A stretch of DNA of 39,072 nucleotides, from contig JAFTAJ010000041.1 in the NCBI GenBank assembly GCA_017458585.1, forward strand, positions 1 through 39,072, read 5' to 3'. The translations under genes were made by a program, and so were the position numbers. Shown here piece after piece: positions 24,514-33,293 of the stretch. Positions within the stretch are counted from its first letter, which is position 1; every line of letters begins with the position of its first letter. The notes under the pieces are model-generated. The model worked only from the letters and a program-made list of their open reading frames with translations, was not told the DNA's origin and did not search any database. This stretch comes from Bacteroidaceae bacterium (lineage in GTDB: Bacteria > Bacteroidota > Bacteroidia > Bacteroidales > Bacteroidaceae).

Positions 24514-26709
24514 TTAATAGAATAGGTAGCGGCTGTCAGTTACCTTGGCCTTCTTCTTCAGGTAGCTGATGACGGGGCTCTCGCCGTAGTACTGGCGCGG
24601 GTTGAGAGCCATGCTGGCATGAGAGCGGGCGGCACCAGTGAGGTATTGCTGCTCATCATATTTGGCCTCGGGATCCTTGGTCTCCTTTGTTACCTGGTAG
24701 GCGAAGACTGCGTCGCGACCCTTGAGAGGACCGACAAACTGATTGACCTTTGCCTTGCTGATAGAACCAAGTATTACGGGGTCAAACTGATTGTCAGCGT
24801 AGAAGTTAACATTCTTTGCGGAGTCGGATACAGCACCCTTCTGTGCCATAACCTGATCAATGGACTTGGCGCCCTTGAGTTTGCCAAGAATCATTTCTGC
24901 TTTCTTGTCGCGGAGCACCTCGGCCTTTACCATGTCCTTGACATCATCGAGAGGCATGTAGCCTTTCTCGTGAGACTTGGCTACACCCACAACTAGCAGA
25001 TGATTGCCGTTATCGCAAACATAGAGCGGGGAAATCTGTCCGTCTTCAGCCTCATCGAATATCCACTTCTTGGCATCGTTGCTGATCCAGCGCATCATGT
25101 GGCGGTCTATGCCGGGCTGCGAGAAGTATTGCATCGAGAAGAAGTCCTCGGTGGTGATGCCGTTGAGGGTCTGTACATTGTAGCCGGCCTTGGCGGCGTT
25201 CTTCTCCATGGATTCTATGGTCTTGTTTTCTGCAATAAACTTGCTGAACTTGTTGTACTCGGCCTTGGAGGTCTCGCTGCTGTAGTTAACCGGACACTTG
25301 ATGACGGCGGCGTTGTACTTGGTGACCATATTCTTGCGGTCGGTAACCTGAAGGATGATGTTACCCTGCGGGAATTCGATATTGGCCATCTCGCCTACGG
25401 CCATTGACTGAGCCTTGTTGATGAAGGACAGGTTGTCCTCGTCCATAGTGGCATTCTCATACATGTTGCTGACCAGCCATGTGGAGTCGGCGGTCTGGCT
25501 GTACTTCTTTGCCATCTCAGCAAAGTCGGCACCGGCCTTCAAAGCTGTATAGATAGAGTCTGCACGCTTGCGGGCATCGTCGAGGTCCTTGCCACCCACC
25601 TGAATCTGGCGGATCTGGATAGAGTCGGGAGCCTGAGTCTTGGCAAGCAGGCGAATGATGTTCTGGGTATTGTCGGATACGGTGAGGAAGGGACCCTTTA
25701 CGGCACCTACGCCCATCGAGTCGAGCATAGCGCTGATGTCTGCGGGGAAGGCGTCGGCGGTGCGCGGAACATCGATGTAGATAACAGAGGACTGGGCACG
25801 ACGTACCACGCCGGCAACATCGTCAGTAGTTGCTATCTCCTGAGCAAACTCGGCCATCTTCTTGTCAAGCTCGGCCTTGTCGGCATCGCTAGCCTTCACT
25901 GTAACGGCTACATATTTGATATCCTTTGAATCAGCGTCGAGCTTGAAGTTCTCCTTCAGCTCATTGTACTTAGACTTCAGCTCTTCGTCACTAACCTTTA
26001 CATCGTTGTCGTTGATGGAGGCGTAGGGCACTGCAGCCAATAGCACATCCTTGTTGGTGGAGGTGGCTTCGTAAGCCAACTTGCTCTCCACGGGATTGGA
26101 GGTTATCGACATGTGGAGCAGAGCGTTGTACTTCTGCTGCAAGAGGGTCTCCTTGAGGGTCTTTTCTACAAACTGCCAGTAGCTGTAGAGCTTGTCGTAC
26201 TGCTCGCGATACTGCTCAGGCACGTTTGAGGAGCCGGCCTGCATCTTCTTATACTCGTCGAGGAAGCTCTTGAGCATGTTTGCATCGAAGCGACCTGTCT
26301 GCTGGTTTACAAACGGACTCTGCGCAAGCATCGGGTTTGTGCCCTCTGCCAGCACGTTGCGCATCTCCTGATCGGTGACGGTGAGACCCAGTTTCTCTGC
26401 CTCTGCCTCAATCAGCTTGTTGCTGACAAAGCTCTGCCAGGCCTGCTCCTTCAGAGCGGCGTCCTCGTCGTCAGTGAAGGTGGTCTTGCCCTGCGTCATA
26501 GAGAGGTAGGACTTATAAGACTCAATCAGCTGGCTGTACTCCTGCGAGTGGATTTTCTTGCCGTTGATGGTGGAGATTACTCCACTGTTTTGATTTCTCT
26601 GTGCCTCCGTAGCGCGGAAGAACTCCTCAGTGATAAAGGCGAGGAGTGCAAGACCGATGACTACTATCAGCAACTTACCGTGTTTTCTAATTCCTTGAAT
26701 AGCTGCCAT
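24514..26709 (-). CDS. PpiD-like periplasmic peptidyl-prolyl isomerase
   Basis: The 731-residue protein has a short cytoplasmic start, one membrane anchor (LLIVVIGLALLAFITEEFF, about residues 13-31) and a large periplasmic part. A SurA/PpiD-like N-terminal chaperone region (GKKIHSQEYSQLIESYKSYL) is followed by a parvulin-like domain around residues 360-460 (IQIRQIQVGG, then GADFAEMAKKYSQ). Such proteins help fold outer-membrane and secreted proteins as they leave the Sec channel. A minus-strand -7 box TAATTTTG (26785-26778) precedes it. The name ppiD fits by architecture, although Bacteroidota copies are distant from E. coli PpiD. Confidence 0.85.
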   Translation of the reverse strand: MAAIQGIRKHGKLLIVVIGLALLAFITEEFFRATEAQRNQNSGVISTINGKKIHSQEYSQLIESYKSYLSMTQGKTTFTDDEDAALKEQAWQSFVSNKLIEAEAEKLGLTVTDQEMRNVLAEGTNPMLAQSPFVNQQTGRFDANMLKSFLDEYKKMQAGSSNVPEQYREQYDKLYSYWQFVEKTLKETLLQQKYNALLHMSITSNPVESKLAYEATSTNKDVLLAAVPYASINDNDVKVSDEELKSKYNELKENFKLDADSKDIKYVAVTVKASDADKAELDKKMAEFAQEIATTDDVAGVVRRAQSSVIYIDVPRTADAFPADISAMLDSMGVGAVKGPFLTVSDNTQNIIRLLAKTQAPDSIQIRQIQVGGKDLDDARKRADSIYTALKAGADFAEMAKKYSQTADSTWLVSNMYENATMDEDNLSFINKAQSMAVGEMANIEFPQGNIILQVTDRKNMVTKYNAAVIKCPVNYSSETSKAEYNKFSKFIAENKTIESMEKNAAKAGYNVQTLNGITTEDFFSMQYFSQPGIDRHMMRWISNDAKKWIFDEAEDGQISPLYVCDNGNHLLVVGVAKSHEKGYMPLDDVKDMVKAEVLRDKKAEMILGKLKGAKSIDQVMAQKGAVSDSAKNVNFYADNQFDPVILGSISKAKVNQFVGPLKGRDAVFAYQVTKETKDPEAKYDEQQYLTGAARSHASMALNPRQYYGESPVISYLKKKAKVTDSRYLFY

Positions 26710-26777
26710 GTTATTATTGTTTTGTTTTTATTGTCTGATAAGGTTATTAAATGGAGCCTTTTCGGCATTTCAAGCTG

Positions 26778-26785
26778 CAAAATTA
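26778..26785 (-). promoter_or_regulatory. Promoter -7 box for the ppiD-like gene
   Basis: The minus strand reads TAATTTTG, matching TAnnTTTG, about 70 bp before the start. No clear -33 TTTG is seen. Confidence 0.45.
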
Positions 26786-26848
26786 GAAAAAAGATTGCAT
26801 ATACTTGATGTTTTTGCGTTACTTTTTGCGAAATAAGTGGAAAAATAA

Positions 26849-27535
26849 TTATTTGAAGTGTCCTCCTGGGGGCAAATTCTTGCTCTCAGTGGCAGTAGCT
26901 TTCTGTGGAGTACGCGGCGGCACCACCGTGGTGGGCTGTGGAGTTTCGTTCTGCTCTGCAGCCTTTATGGAGTCTGCAGTTTCGTCGGTGGTTTCATCTG
27001 GAATGGGGAATACGGCACGCGAATTATTGATGGTATAGTGGCGCATTTGCTCATCGGAGCGGAAACTAGTGCCTTCCACTTCTTTATCGGGGGTTTTGAT
27101 GTGGGAATAGACGTTGGAGTAAAACTCGTGCTTGCTCATATCCCAATAAAGGAGTTGCGAGTCAAACACGGTGCCGTCCATATTCCATACTTTCACACGT
27201 CCGCGCAGCTCCCACAGGCTTTGGTTGTACCAGTAGGCGGTGTCGGCAGTTACAAACATCTCGATGTGAAACTGCTGGTTGAAACGCTCCAGCAGCAGAC
27301 CCTTGGGGAAGGAATGGCGCGGGGGATTGGTGCGGTCATAGATGCGCCACTCCTCGGCAATCACCTTGTAGCGCAGAAGTCCTGAGTCGGAGATCAGCTT
27401 GCTCACGCCGTAGGAGGTCATAACTGACGTGGAGTCTCTTTGTCTGATGGCGTTGGCCGAGGGTGGCTTGCTGTCACCGCAAGCAGCGAAGGCAAAGGCG
27501 GCTGTTACGCAAAATATAATAAGGAGTTTCCTCAT
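26849..27535 (-). CDS. lptC: LptC-family LPS export protein
   Basis: The 228-residue protein starts with a lipoprotein-like signal (MRKLLIIFCVTAAFAFAACGDS). The body has the LptC/OstA-like beta-strand pattern: TSYGVSKLISDSGLLRYKV, EEWRIYD, FPKGLLLERFN, ADTAYWYNQSLWELRGRVKVWN and FDSQLLYWDMSKHEFYS. LptC receives LPS from the inner-membrane LptBFG complex and passes it toward LptA. The C-terminal 50 residues are a Pro/Thr-rich low-complexity tail not needed for the fold. The start was moved to MRKLL, 11 bp after the upstream stop, because that gives a proper signal peptide. Confidence 0.85.
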   Translation of the reverse strand: MRKLLIIFCVTAAFAFAACGDSKPPSANAIRQRDSTSVMTSYGVSKLISDSGLLRYKVIAEEWRIYDRTNPPRHSFPKGLLLERFNQQFHIEMFVTADTAYWYNQSLWELRGRVKVWNMDGTVFDSQLLYWDMSKHEFYSNVYSHIKTPDKEVEGTSFRSDEQMRHYTINNSRAVFPIPDETTDETADSIKAAEQNETPQPTTVVPPRTPQKATATESKNLPPGGHFK

Positions 27536-27546
27536 GGCGCATGTCG

Positions 27547-28872
27547 CTATCTCACCTTCCACTTCTCAAACCAGCGTGCACTGAATGTGATGCCCACGCA
27601 GAGGCGCAGATAGTCCTCTTTGAGGGCTCCGGTGGTGGAGGCTTGCATGTGCTCCCACTGAGCCGACACATTCAAAACGGAATGGCTGGTGTATTTGTTT
27701 ACTATTGGGAAGGCTGCTCCTGCGCTGACAAGGAAGGACTTGGGGCCTTTTTCGCCATTTACCTTGGCGTAGGGGGTGGAATATGCCACACCGGCGCGGT
27801 AGCAGATATGGTCTCTCACCTTCATGCCGCGTGGATTGGGCACAAACTCTACACCGGCGGCAATGCGATGGCGATCCTGGAAACTGTTCTTGGTGGCAAC
27901 ATATCTGGTGGTGCCGCCCTGTTCGCGCAGTTCGGGGAAACGACATCTGCTCCATCTTTGCAGAGTGTAGTCGAGCCCTACAGTCCACTGATAGTCGTGG
28001 TTCCAACTCAGACCTAAGCCTACACATGTCGGCAGACGATAGGCATGGGCTATTGTCATGGTGTCAGCATTACTGCCTGTGGCAGTGTTGCTCTGGGTGT
28101 TGATGAAGGTGGACTTTTGGCCGGTTAAGCGGCCGGGAGTGTATGTCACACCGGCAACGACACGGTCTTTCTTACCTAGTTTCTTCTCTCCCTGAAGGCC
28201 AAAATCGAAGCCTATGGTGTTTAGCCGTCCTTCGTAAGTGCGTGTATGGGTGTTGATACTTGTCTCGCTGTAGGTGACAGCGGATTTGTGGCTGTAGTCG
28301 CCCCAGATGTACTTCACATTCGCGCCGGCTGACAGTCCCTTCAGCGGTTGCCAACCGATACCGCCGTATAACTCGTGCAGACCGCCATCGCCACTATAGG
28401 TTGATGTGGAGGTCTTGGAGCCGAGACCATCAATATCGTCCATCTCGGTGGTGGACTTGAAGTCGTAGCCGATAGTGGTGAACGGACGTAGTCCCAGTGA
28501 GACGCCGAGGCCTTTTTTGAGCCTGAAGGCAGCGGTCAGATAGTCAAGCGTGGAGTTATGGGCATTGACCTTAGTGCCGCTCTCGCGCATGTAGCTGTTT
28601 TGAAGCGAGAGACCTATGTCGAAAAGGAATCGTAGCGAATCCATCTCCGAGTAGGAGGCGGGATTTTGGCGGTTGATAATGTTAGGGTCGCGCATACCAA
28701 TAGCAACTCCGGCCATACCCTTGTTAAAGCCCATGGCCTCGTCGGCCAGTATGCCCCAACCGTAGCGCGAGTAGGGCGAGTTGGTGCCGCTGCTCTGGGC
28801 GGAGACCTGTAGTGCGAGTGCCGTGGCAGCTATTGCCAGTAGGAGTCTTGCTCCTCTAAATCTTGTCTTCAT
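27547..28872 (-). CDS. Outer-membrane beta-barrel protein of the coaX-lptC locus
   Basis: The 441-residue protein has a signal peptide (MKTRFRGARLLLAIAATALALQVSAQ) and starts GTNSPYSRYGWGILADEAMGFNKGMAGVAIGMRDPNIINRQNPASY (quoted in part), which resembles the N-terminal hatch of FadL-like barrels. Many amphipathic strands follow (LGVSLGLRPFTTIGYDF, LSAGANVKYIWGDY, RVVAGVTYTPGR) and a final barrel strand. The function is unknown; similar barrels are found next to coaX in other Bacteroidales. It overlaps the coaX end by 17 bp and precedes lptC, implying a joint envelope role. Confidence 0.75.
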   Translation of the reverse strand: MKTRFRGARLLLAIAATALALQVSAQSSGTNSPYSRYGWGILADEAMGFNKGMAGVAIGMRDPNIINRQNPASYSEMDSLRFLFDIGLSLQNSYMRESGTKVNAHNSTLDYLTAAFRLKKGLGVSLGLRPFTTIGYDFKSTTEMDDIDGLGSKTSTSTYSGDGGLHELYGGIGWQPLKGLSAGANVKYIWGDYSHKSAVTYSETSINTHTRTYEGRLNTIGFDFGLQGEKKLGKKDRVVAGVTYTPGRLTGQKSTFINTQSNTATGSNADTMTIAHAYRLPTCVGLGLSWNHDYQWTVGLDYTLQRWSRCRFPELREQGGTTRYVATKNSFQDRHRIAAGVEFVPNPRGMKVRDHICYRAGVAYSTPYAKVNGEKGPKSFLVSAGAAFPIVNKYTSHSVLNVSAQWEHMQASTTGALKEDYLRLCVGITFSARWFEKWKVR

Positions 28873-29593
28873 TATATTGTAGTATATGGTTCAGGCCTCG
28901 CAGTACCAATGAGCGGTCTACGATTGCCTCAATGTCTAAAGTTTTGCTTATCAGGGGAGCATCCCCACCGGTAAGTATTACGCGCGGTTTGCCGCATTGC
29001 TGCTCCATCGCGCGGGCGCACCCCTCTATCTCATATTGTATGCCGCGTAGTGCTCCGCAGCGCAGTGCCGTGGCGGTGCTGTTGCCAAACAAAGGAAGCT
29101 CGCCGTCGGGCTCCACCTCGGGCAGTAGTGCGGTGCGTTCGTGCATGGCGCGCAACCGCATCCGCAGTCCGGGCGCGATGTTGCCTCCAATGTAGGTGTC
29201 GGCGGCGCATGCCTCGTAGGTGACGCAGCTGCCGGCATCAACCACCAGCAGGTTTTCGCCGGGCCATTGAGCCATGGCACCTGCCACGGCGGCCACGCGG
29301 TCAGCGCCGAAGGTCTTGGGCGTTTTATATGCAATTGTGAACGGAAGGGGAGTGTCCTTGTCCAGTAGCACAACCTTTATCCTCAAACTCTTGAGCAGAC
29401 GAATCAGGTCAGTGGGCTTGCCTGCTACGGAGCAGATAATCGCTTTATCTGCGCCGCGTCGCTTGGCAGCCTCGCAGAGAGAGGTCAACGCCTCACCGCT
29501 GGCCACGCGCTCGGGGTCTTCAATTTCTTCGCCGTTGGCGAATGAGTATTTGGCCCCGCTGTTGCCTATATCTACCAGCAGCTTACAGCTCAT
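28856..29593 (-). CDS. coaX: Type III pantothenate kinase
   Basis: The 245-residue enzyme catalyses the first step of CoA synthesis, pantothenate phosphorylation. It has the ASKHA-fold markers of the CoaX type: LLVDIGNSGAKYSF (phosphate loop, Asp8), the GADRVAAVAGA motif, VVDAGSCVTYE and TGGDAPLI. The length is normal. It overlaps nagA by 11 bp on one side and the OMP gene by 17 bp on the other, so it lies inside one operon. Confidence 0.95.
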   Translation of the reverse strand: MSCKLLVDIGNSGAKYSFANGEEIEDPERVASGEALTSLCEAAKRRGADKAIICSVAGKPTDLIRLLKSLRIKVVLLDKDTPLPFTIAYKTPKTFGADRVAAVAGAMAQWPGENLLVVDAGSCVTYEACAADTYIGGNIAPGLRMRLRAMHERTALLPEVEPDGELPLFGNSTATALRCGALRGIQYEIEGCARAMEQQCGKPRVILTGGDAPLISKTLDIEAIVDRSLVLRGLNHILQYNEDKI

Positions 29594-30749
29594 TCCTTAC
29601 GATGTTGCCCTGCTGCATCACAAAGTGAATCTGCACATCGCTGTCATAGACGCAGATGTCGGCATCCTTGCCTTTCTCCAGCGTTCCCTTGCGCCCAAGC
29701 TCGCCCATGATGCGGGCTGGGGTCTCCGACGACATGCGGATGGCATCCTCCAGCGGTATCTCGGCCATCTGCACGCAGGTGCGGATGAGGCGGTCCATGG
29801 TGGCTATGCTGCCGGCCAGAGCCGAGCGGTCGGCCAGTTTGCATACACCGTCCTCCAGTATCACACGCGGGTCGAAAGCCACATCGCTGTCGCTGGCGGA
29901 GCAGGCCAGCGCGTCGGTAATGAGTGCGGTGTGCTCCACACCCTTCACCATGTAGATCATGCGCAGAATAGTGGGCGGCACATGGATGCCGTCGGCTATC
30001 ATCTCCACGCTCATCTCGGGAAAGGTGTAAACGCTCTCCACCGTACCCTCGTGCTTGAACTCGCGCACGTTGTGGAAGCCGGGCATGGCATTGTAGAAAT
30101 GGGTGACATGGCGGAAACCTGCGTCCCACGCGCGCTTCACATCCACATACTCTGCCTTGGTGTGGGCAATGGCGGCCAGCACGCCGTGGTCGGTGCAGTA
30201 GCGGCCGAACTCAGTGGTGCCTGGCAGCTCGGGAGCCTCGTCCCAGCGCTTCAGCGCCTTGGTGCCGTCGATGATGGGCTCATAGTCGGCGGGGATGGGC
30301 GGAGTGATATACTCGGGCATCTGGGCGCCTGCCTTGCCGGGGTTGAAATACGGCCCCTCGAGGTGCAGACCCAGCACGGGCGACTTCTCTTCGGCCATCA
30401 GCTTCTCGCAGGTGGCGAGGGCGGCCTTGATCATGGGCACCGACGACGAGGAAAGGGTGGGGTAGATGCTCGTTGTACCGTATCTCATGTGGGCGGCGAT
30501 GGCAGTGCGGAAAGCTTCTTCCGTACCTTCCATGAAGTCGCGCCCACCTCCCCCGTGGATATGCAGTTCTATGCCGCCGGGCACAATATCCATACCCTTG
30601 GCGTCAATCACTTCGGCACCGGCCACGTCGATGTTGCCGCTGCTCACCTCGGCTATCTTGCCGTTGTTCACAACCACGGTGCCGTCTTTCACCCAGCCTT
30701 GCGGGGTGAAGACGCGACCGCCTGTAATCTTTGTTATCTTCTGTTCCAT
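29583..30749 (-). CDS. nagA: N-acetylglucosamine-6-phosphate deacetylase
   Basis: The 388-residue amidohydrolase converts GlcNAc-6-P to GlcN-6-P. Metal and substrate sites are visible: GIELHIHGGGGRDF, HLEGPYFNPGKAGAQ (catalytic-site Glu), VTHFYNAMPGFH (metal His with substrate-binding Asn) and TALITDALAC (catalytic Asp). The first gene of the nagA-coaX-OMP-lptC run, it has a good promoter. It links amino-sugar recycling with the envelope genes behind it. Confidence 0.93.
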   Translation of the reverse strand: MEQKITKITGGRVFTPQGWVKDGTVVVNNGKIAEVSSGNIDVAGAEVIDAKGMDIVPGGIELHIHGGGGRDFMEGTEEAFRTAIAAHMRYGTTSIYPTLSSSSVPMIKAALATCEKLMAEEKSPVLGLHLEGPYFNPGKAGAQMPEYITPPIPADYEPIIDGTKALKRWDEAPELPGTTEFGRYCTDHGVLAAIAHTKAEYVDVKRAWDAGFRHVTHFYNAMPGFHNVREFKHEGTVESVYTFPEMSVEMIADGIHVPPTILRMIYMVKGVEHTALITDALACSASDSDVAFDPRVILEDGVCKLADRSALAGSIATMDRLIRTCVQMAEIPLEDAIRMSSETPARIMGELGRKGTLEKGKDADICVYDSDVQIHFVMQQGNIVRNEL

Positions 30750-30775
30750 TTCAAGCGTTGGTTTCTGTTATTCCG

Positions 30776-30806
30776 CAAAAGTACACTTTTTCTGCGACAC
30801 GGCAAA
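30776..30806 (-). promoter_or_regulatory. Promoter of the nagA operon
   Basis: The minus strand reads TTTG (30806-30803), 19 bp, TACTTTTG (30783-30776), a good Bacteroidota -33/-7 pair. Confidence 0.7.
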
Positions 30807-30956
30807 ATAAAGTGGCCCAAATTCCCATTTTCTTATAATATATTATAATAATGTACGCGCGCGTTAAGAAATGTTTAGCCTTACCGCCCACCGAAAGAAG
30901 CCGATTTCAGCTCGCCAAATTACGTTCTCTCGCAGAAAAATCGCGTGCTCATTTGT

Positions 30957-31062
30957 TTTTCTTAGCTAAGAAAAGTTCTTTCCTTAGCTAAGAAAAGCCC
31001 TAACCTTAGCTAAGAAAACATCTTTTCTTAGTTAAGAAAAGTTCTAACCTTAGCTAAGAAAA
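30957..31062. repeat. 22-bp tandem array of five CTTAGCTAAG palindromes
   Basis: CTTAGCTAAG occurs at 30961-30970, 30983-30992, 31005-31014 and 31049-31058, with a variant CTTAGTTAAG at 31027-31036; the period is exactly 22 bp. Each is followed by AAAA. Copies one and four extend to 18-bp near-palindromes through flanking TTTT and AAAA. Confidence 0.9.
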
Positions 31063-31230
31063 ATAAATCTGCTCTGTTTTTTTCCGCGCGAGATGCGTTA
31101 TTTCTATTTTCCGCAGAGTGAAAAAATGATTCCGCATACTCTAAAAAACGGGCAGGTGGCTGAAAAACGATGCGAAATTGTGGAGAAACGCGGGAAAATG
31201 ATTAAATTCGCGCCGTAAAAGGCGAAAAGA
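31063..31230. other. Intergenic stretch before the flippase with spaced A-tracts
   Basis: No gene is seen. A-tracts have centres near 31123, 31145, 31165, 31176, 31186 and 31196, spaced at about one or two helical turns. An imperfect -7 box (TAAATTCG, 31203-31210) lies 20 bp before the start codon. Confidence 0.4.
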
Positions 31231-32697
31231 ATGGCTAATCTCAAGTCTCTGGTCAAGGACACGGCTGTTTATGGACTGAGCAGCATAGTGGGCAGGTTTC
31301 TCAACTATCTGCTGGTGCCGCTCTATACGGCCAAAATCTCTGCTGCTTCGGGTGGCTACGGCGTGGTCACCAATCTTTACGCCTACACTGCGCTGATACT
31401 TGTGCTGCTCACTTTTGGCATGGAGACGACTCTTTTTCGCTTCGCCAATAAGGAGGGCGAGAAGCCTGACACGGTGTTCTCCACAGCAATGCTCATCGTG
31501 GGTGTTCTTACGGCTGTTTTCCTTGTAGTAATCTTCGGTTTCATCGGACAAATTGGAGAGCTTATCGGCTATGGCGACCGTCAGGTCTTGGTGCTGATGA
31601 TGGCGACTGTGGTGGCTCTCGATGCATTGCAGGCAATTCCCTTTTCTTTCCTGCGTTTTCAGAACCGCGCTGTGCGTTTCGCCTCGCTGAAGCTGCTGTT
31701 TATTGTTCTGAATATAGGCATCAATGTGCTGTATTTCATCGTGCTGGGAAAGACCGATGTGTTCTATGTGTTTAGCATCAATCTGGTCTGCACGTCGTTT
31801 GTCACTTTGTTCTTTATTCCCGACCTGATAAAGATACGTTGGTCTTTCAGCGCGCGGCTGCTGCGTCAGATGCTTTCTTATTCATGGCCTATATTGATAT
31901 TGGGCGTAGCGGGTATTCTAAATCAGGCTGCCGATAAGATTATCTATCCTTATGTGCGCACCGGACTGCAGGGCGAAGTGGAGCTGGGCATTTACGGCGC
32001 GTGTGTGAAAATAGCTATGGTTATGGCCATGATAACCCAGGCTTTCCGCTATGCCTACGAGCCTTTTGTCTTCGGCAAGGCCAAAGATAGCGATAGCCGC
32101 GAGACCTACGCCAAGGCGATGAAGTATTTTATTGTCTTTACCCTGCTGGCATTCCTCGTTGTGGTGGGCTGGCTCGATGTGCTGAAGTACATCATCGGGC
32201 GCGACTACTGGAAGGGTCTGCGCGTGGTGCCGATAGTGATGGTTGCCGAGATTCTTATGGGTGTGTATTTCAACCTTTCGTTCTGGTATAAGCTTATCGA
32301 CCGCACTATCTGGGGCCTCTGGTTCTCGGTGGCAGGCTGCCTGGTGCTCATAGCGGTAAATATTATTTTTATTCCCAAGTTTGGCTACATGGCGTGTGCT
32401 TGGGGCGGTGTCGCCGGCTATGGTACCGCTACATTGCTCTCTTATTTCGTCGGGCAGCGCAAGTTCCCTATACGCTATCCCCTTGGCTCTATTGCTGTCT
32501 ATGTGTTGATTGCCGCCTTGTTTACTGCCGCAATGATGCTGATGCCTAAGTCATGGCCGGCGTGGCTGCGACTCGGATTTAACTCAGCGCTAATCCTTCT
32601 CTTTGTGGCCCACATCCTTTACCACGAGTGGCTGAAGCCCCGCCGCCACCGTGCTACTGCCCCTTATGAGAAACAAATACAAAAAATACATCAATGA
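31231..32697 (+). CDS. Wzx-like polysaccharide flippase
   Basis: The 488-residue protein has about 12-14 membrane helices and starts LKSLVKDTAVYGLSSIVGRFLNYLLVPLYT, typical of the polysaccharide synthase/MOP-superfamily flippases. These move lipid-linked glycan units across the inner membrane. It stands apart from the glycosyltransferase cluster at 11-15 kb, with no polymerase or ligase in the window, so the pairing is an inference. The last Gln codon and the TGA stop fall within the terminal repeat of a foldback element, so the native C-terminus was probably changed by an insertion. Confidence 0.88.
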   Translation: MANLKSLVKDTAVYGLSSIVGRFLNYLLVPLYTAKISAASGGYGVVTNLYAYTALILVLLTFGMETTLFRFANKEGEKPDTVFSTAMLIVGVLTAVFLVVIFGFIGQIGELIGYGDRQVLVLMMATVVALDALQAIPFSFLRFQNRAVRFASLKLLFIVLNIGINVLYFIVLGKTDVFYVFSINLVCTSFVTLFFIPDLIKIRWSFSARLLRQMLSYSWPILILGVAGILNQAADKIIYPYVRTGLQGEVELGIYGACVKIAMVMAMITQAFRYAYEPFVFGKAKDSDSRETYAKAMKYFIVFTLLAFLVVVGWLDVLKYIIGRDYWKGLRVVPIVMVAEILMGVYFNLSFWYKLIDRTIWGLWFSVAGCLVLIAVNIIFIPKFGYMACAWGGVAGYGTATLLSYFVGQRKFPIRYPLGSIAVYVLIAALFTAAMMLMPKSWPAWLRLGFNSALILLFVAHILYHEWLKPRRHRATAPYEKQIQKIHQ

Positions 32698-32813
32698 GAG
32701 ATGTGCTGTGCACGTTATGCGGCGTTTTCCTGAAAATCTGCGAGCAAGCTCGCGCCTTTACAGTAAAATCCGCATAAGATGGCGGAGCCCTCTTCTCTCA
32801 TTGAAAAATACAT
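32682..32813. mobile_element. MITE-like foldback element with 10-bp flanking repeat
   Basis: The element spans 32692-32803. Its ends are the perfect 9-bp inverted repeats CAATGAGAG (32692-32700) and CTCTCATTG (32795-32803). It is flanked by exact 10-bp direct repeats AAAAATACAT (32682-32691 and 32804-32813), as expected for a target-site duplication. Inside are nested stems TTATGCGG/CCGCATAA (32715-32722, 32770-32777), TTTT/AAAA, and GCGAGC/GCTCGC (32740-32745, 32748-32753). There is no room for a transposase, so it would be moved in trans. A terminator role for the folded RNA is possible too. Confidence 0.75.
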
Positions 32814-32830
32814 CGCTACGCTAAAATAAA

Positions 32831-33274
32831 ATGATATTCAAAATTACTCAACTCAAGGAGGTAAATCCAAGCCTTGCCGTGCAGCTGCGTAATTACGTGT
32901 ATGATGTGCAAGGGGCGTGCCAGGAAGTACACGCGGAAATGGGCCCGTTTCTTAACGAGTATATGTATCAAGATGCGCTGGCAATACTGCTGCGTGAGAA
33001 GGACATAGAGTTTGAAAAGGAGTATTACTTCTCGGTGTCGTTTCATCAGCAGGTAATCAAGCACAAACACTATGTCGATTTCTTTTGTAAGCACAATATT
33101 TTTGTGGAGTGCAAGGCGGTGGAGTCACTGTGCAAAGAACATAGGCAGCAGCTGTGGAATTATATGCGGCTCACTGGCAACAGGATAGGCTTGCTGTACA
33201 ATTTTGCACCTCCGAGAGATGAATGTGAAAGATACTATTACGATAGTGAAAAGGGTCATATGTATATGTTCTGA
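32831..33274 (+). CDS. GxxExxY-family protein (PD-(D/E)XK-like nuclease fold)
   Basis: The 147-residue protein fits the GxxExxY family: GPFLNEYMYQDALAILLREKDIEFEKE, then HYVDFFCKHNIFVECKAVESL and QLWNYMRLTGNRIGLLYNF. The name-giving motif appears as G-x3-N-x2-Y rather than G-x2-E-x2-Y. The Asp of YVDFF and the ECKA segment look like the D...ExK nuclease core. The function of the family is not established. The gene begins 17 bp after the direct repeat of one foldback element and ends 27 bp before another, so it is bracketed by two such elements. Confidence 0.85.
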   Translation: MIFKITQLKEVNPSLAVQLRNYVYDVQGACQEVHAEMGPFLNEYMYQDALAILLREKDIEFEKEYYFSVSFHQQVIKHKHYVDFFCKHNIFVECKAVESLCKEHRQQLWNYMRLTGNRIGLLYNFAPPRDECERYYYDSEKGHMYMF

Positions 33275-33293
33275 CAGTAGGCGGTAGTTTTCT

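Noticed and set aside
29274-30848. A 524-codon open frame on the plus strand over nagA and coaX
   Set aside because: Both minus-strand genes have clear catalytic motifs; the plus frame is a shadow caused by codon bias.
30957-31062. CRISPR array
   Set aside because: The repeated part is only about 10-18 bp with 4-12 bp between, far below CRISPR sizes, and there are no cas genes.
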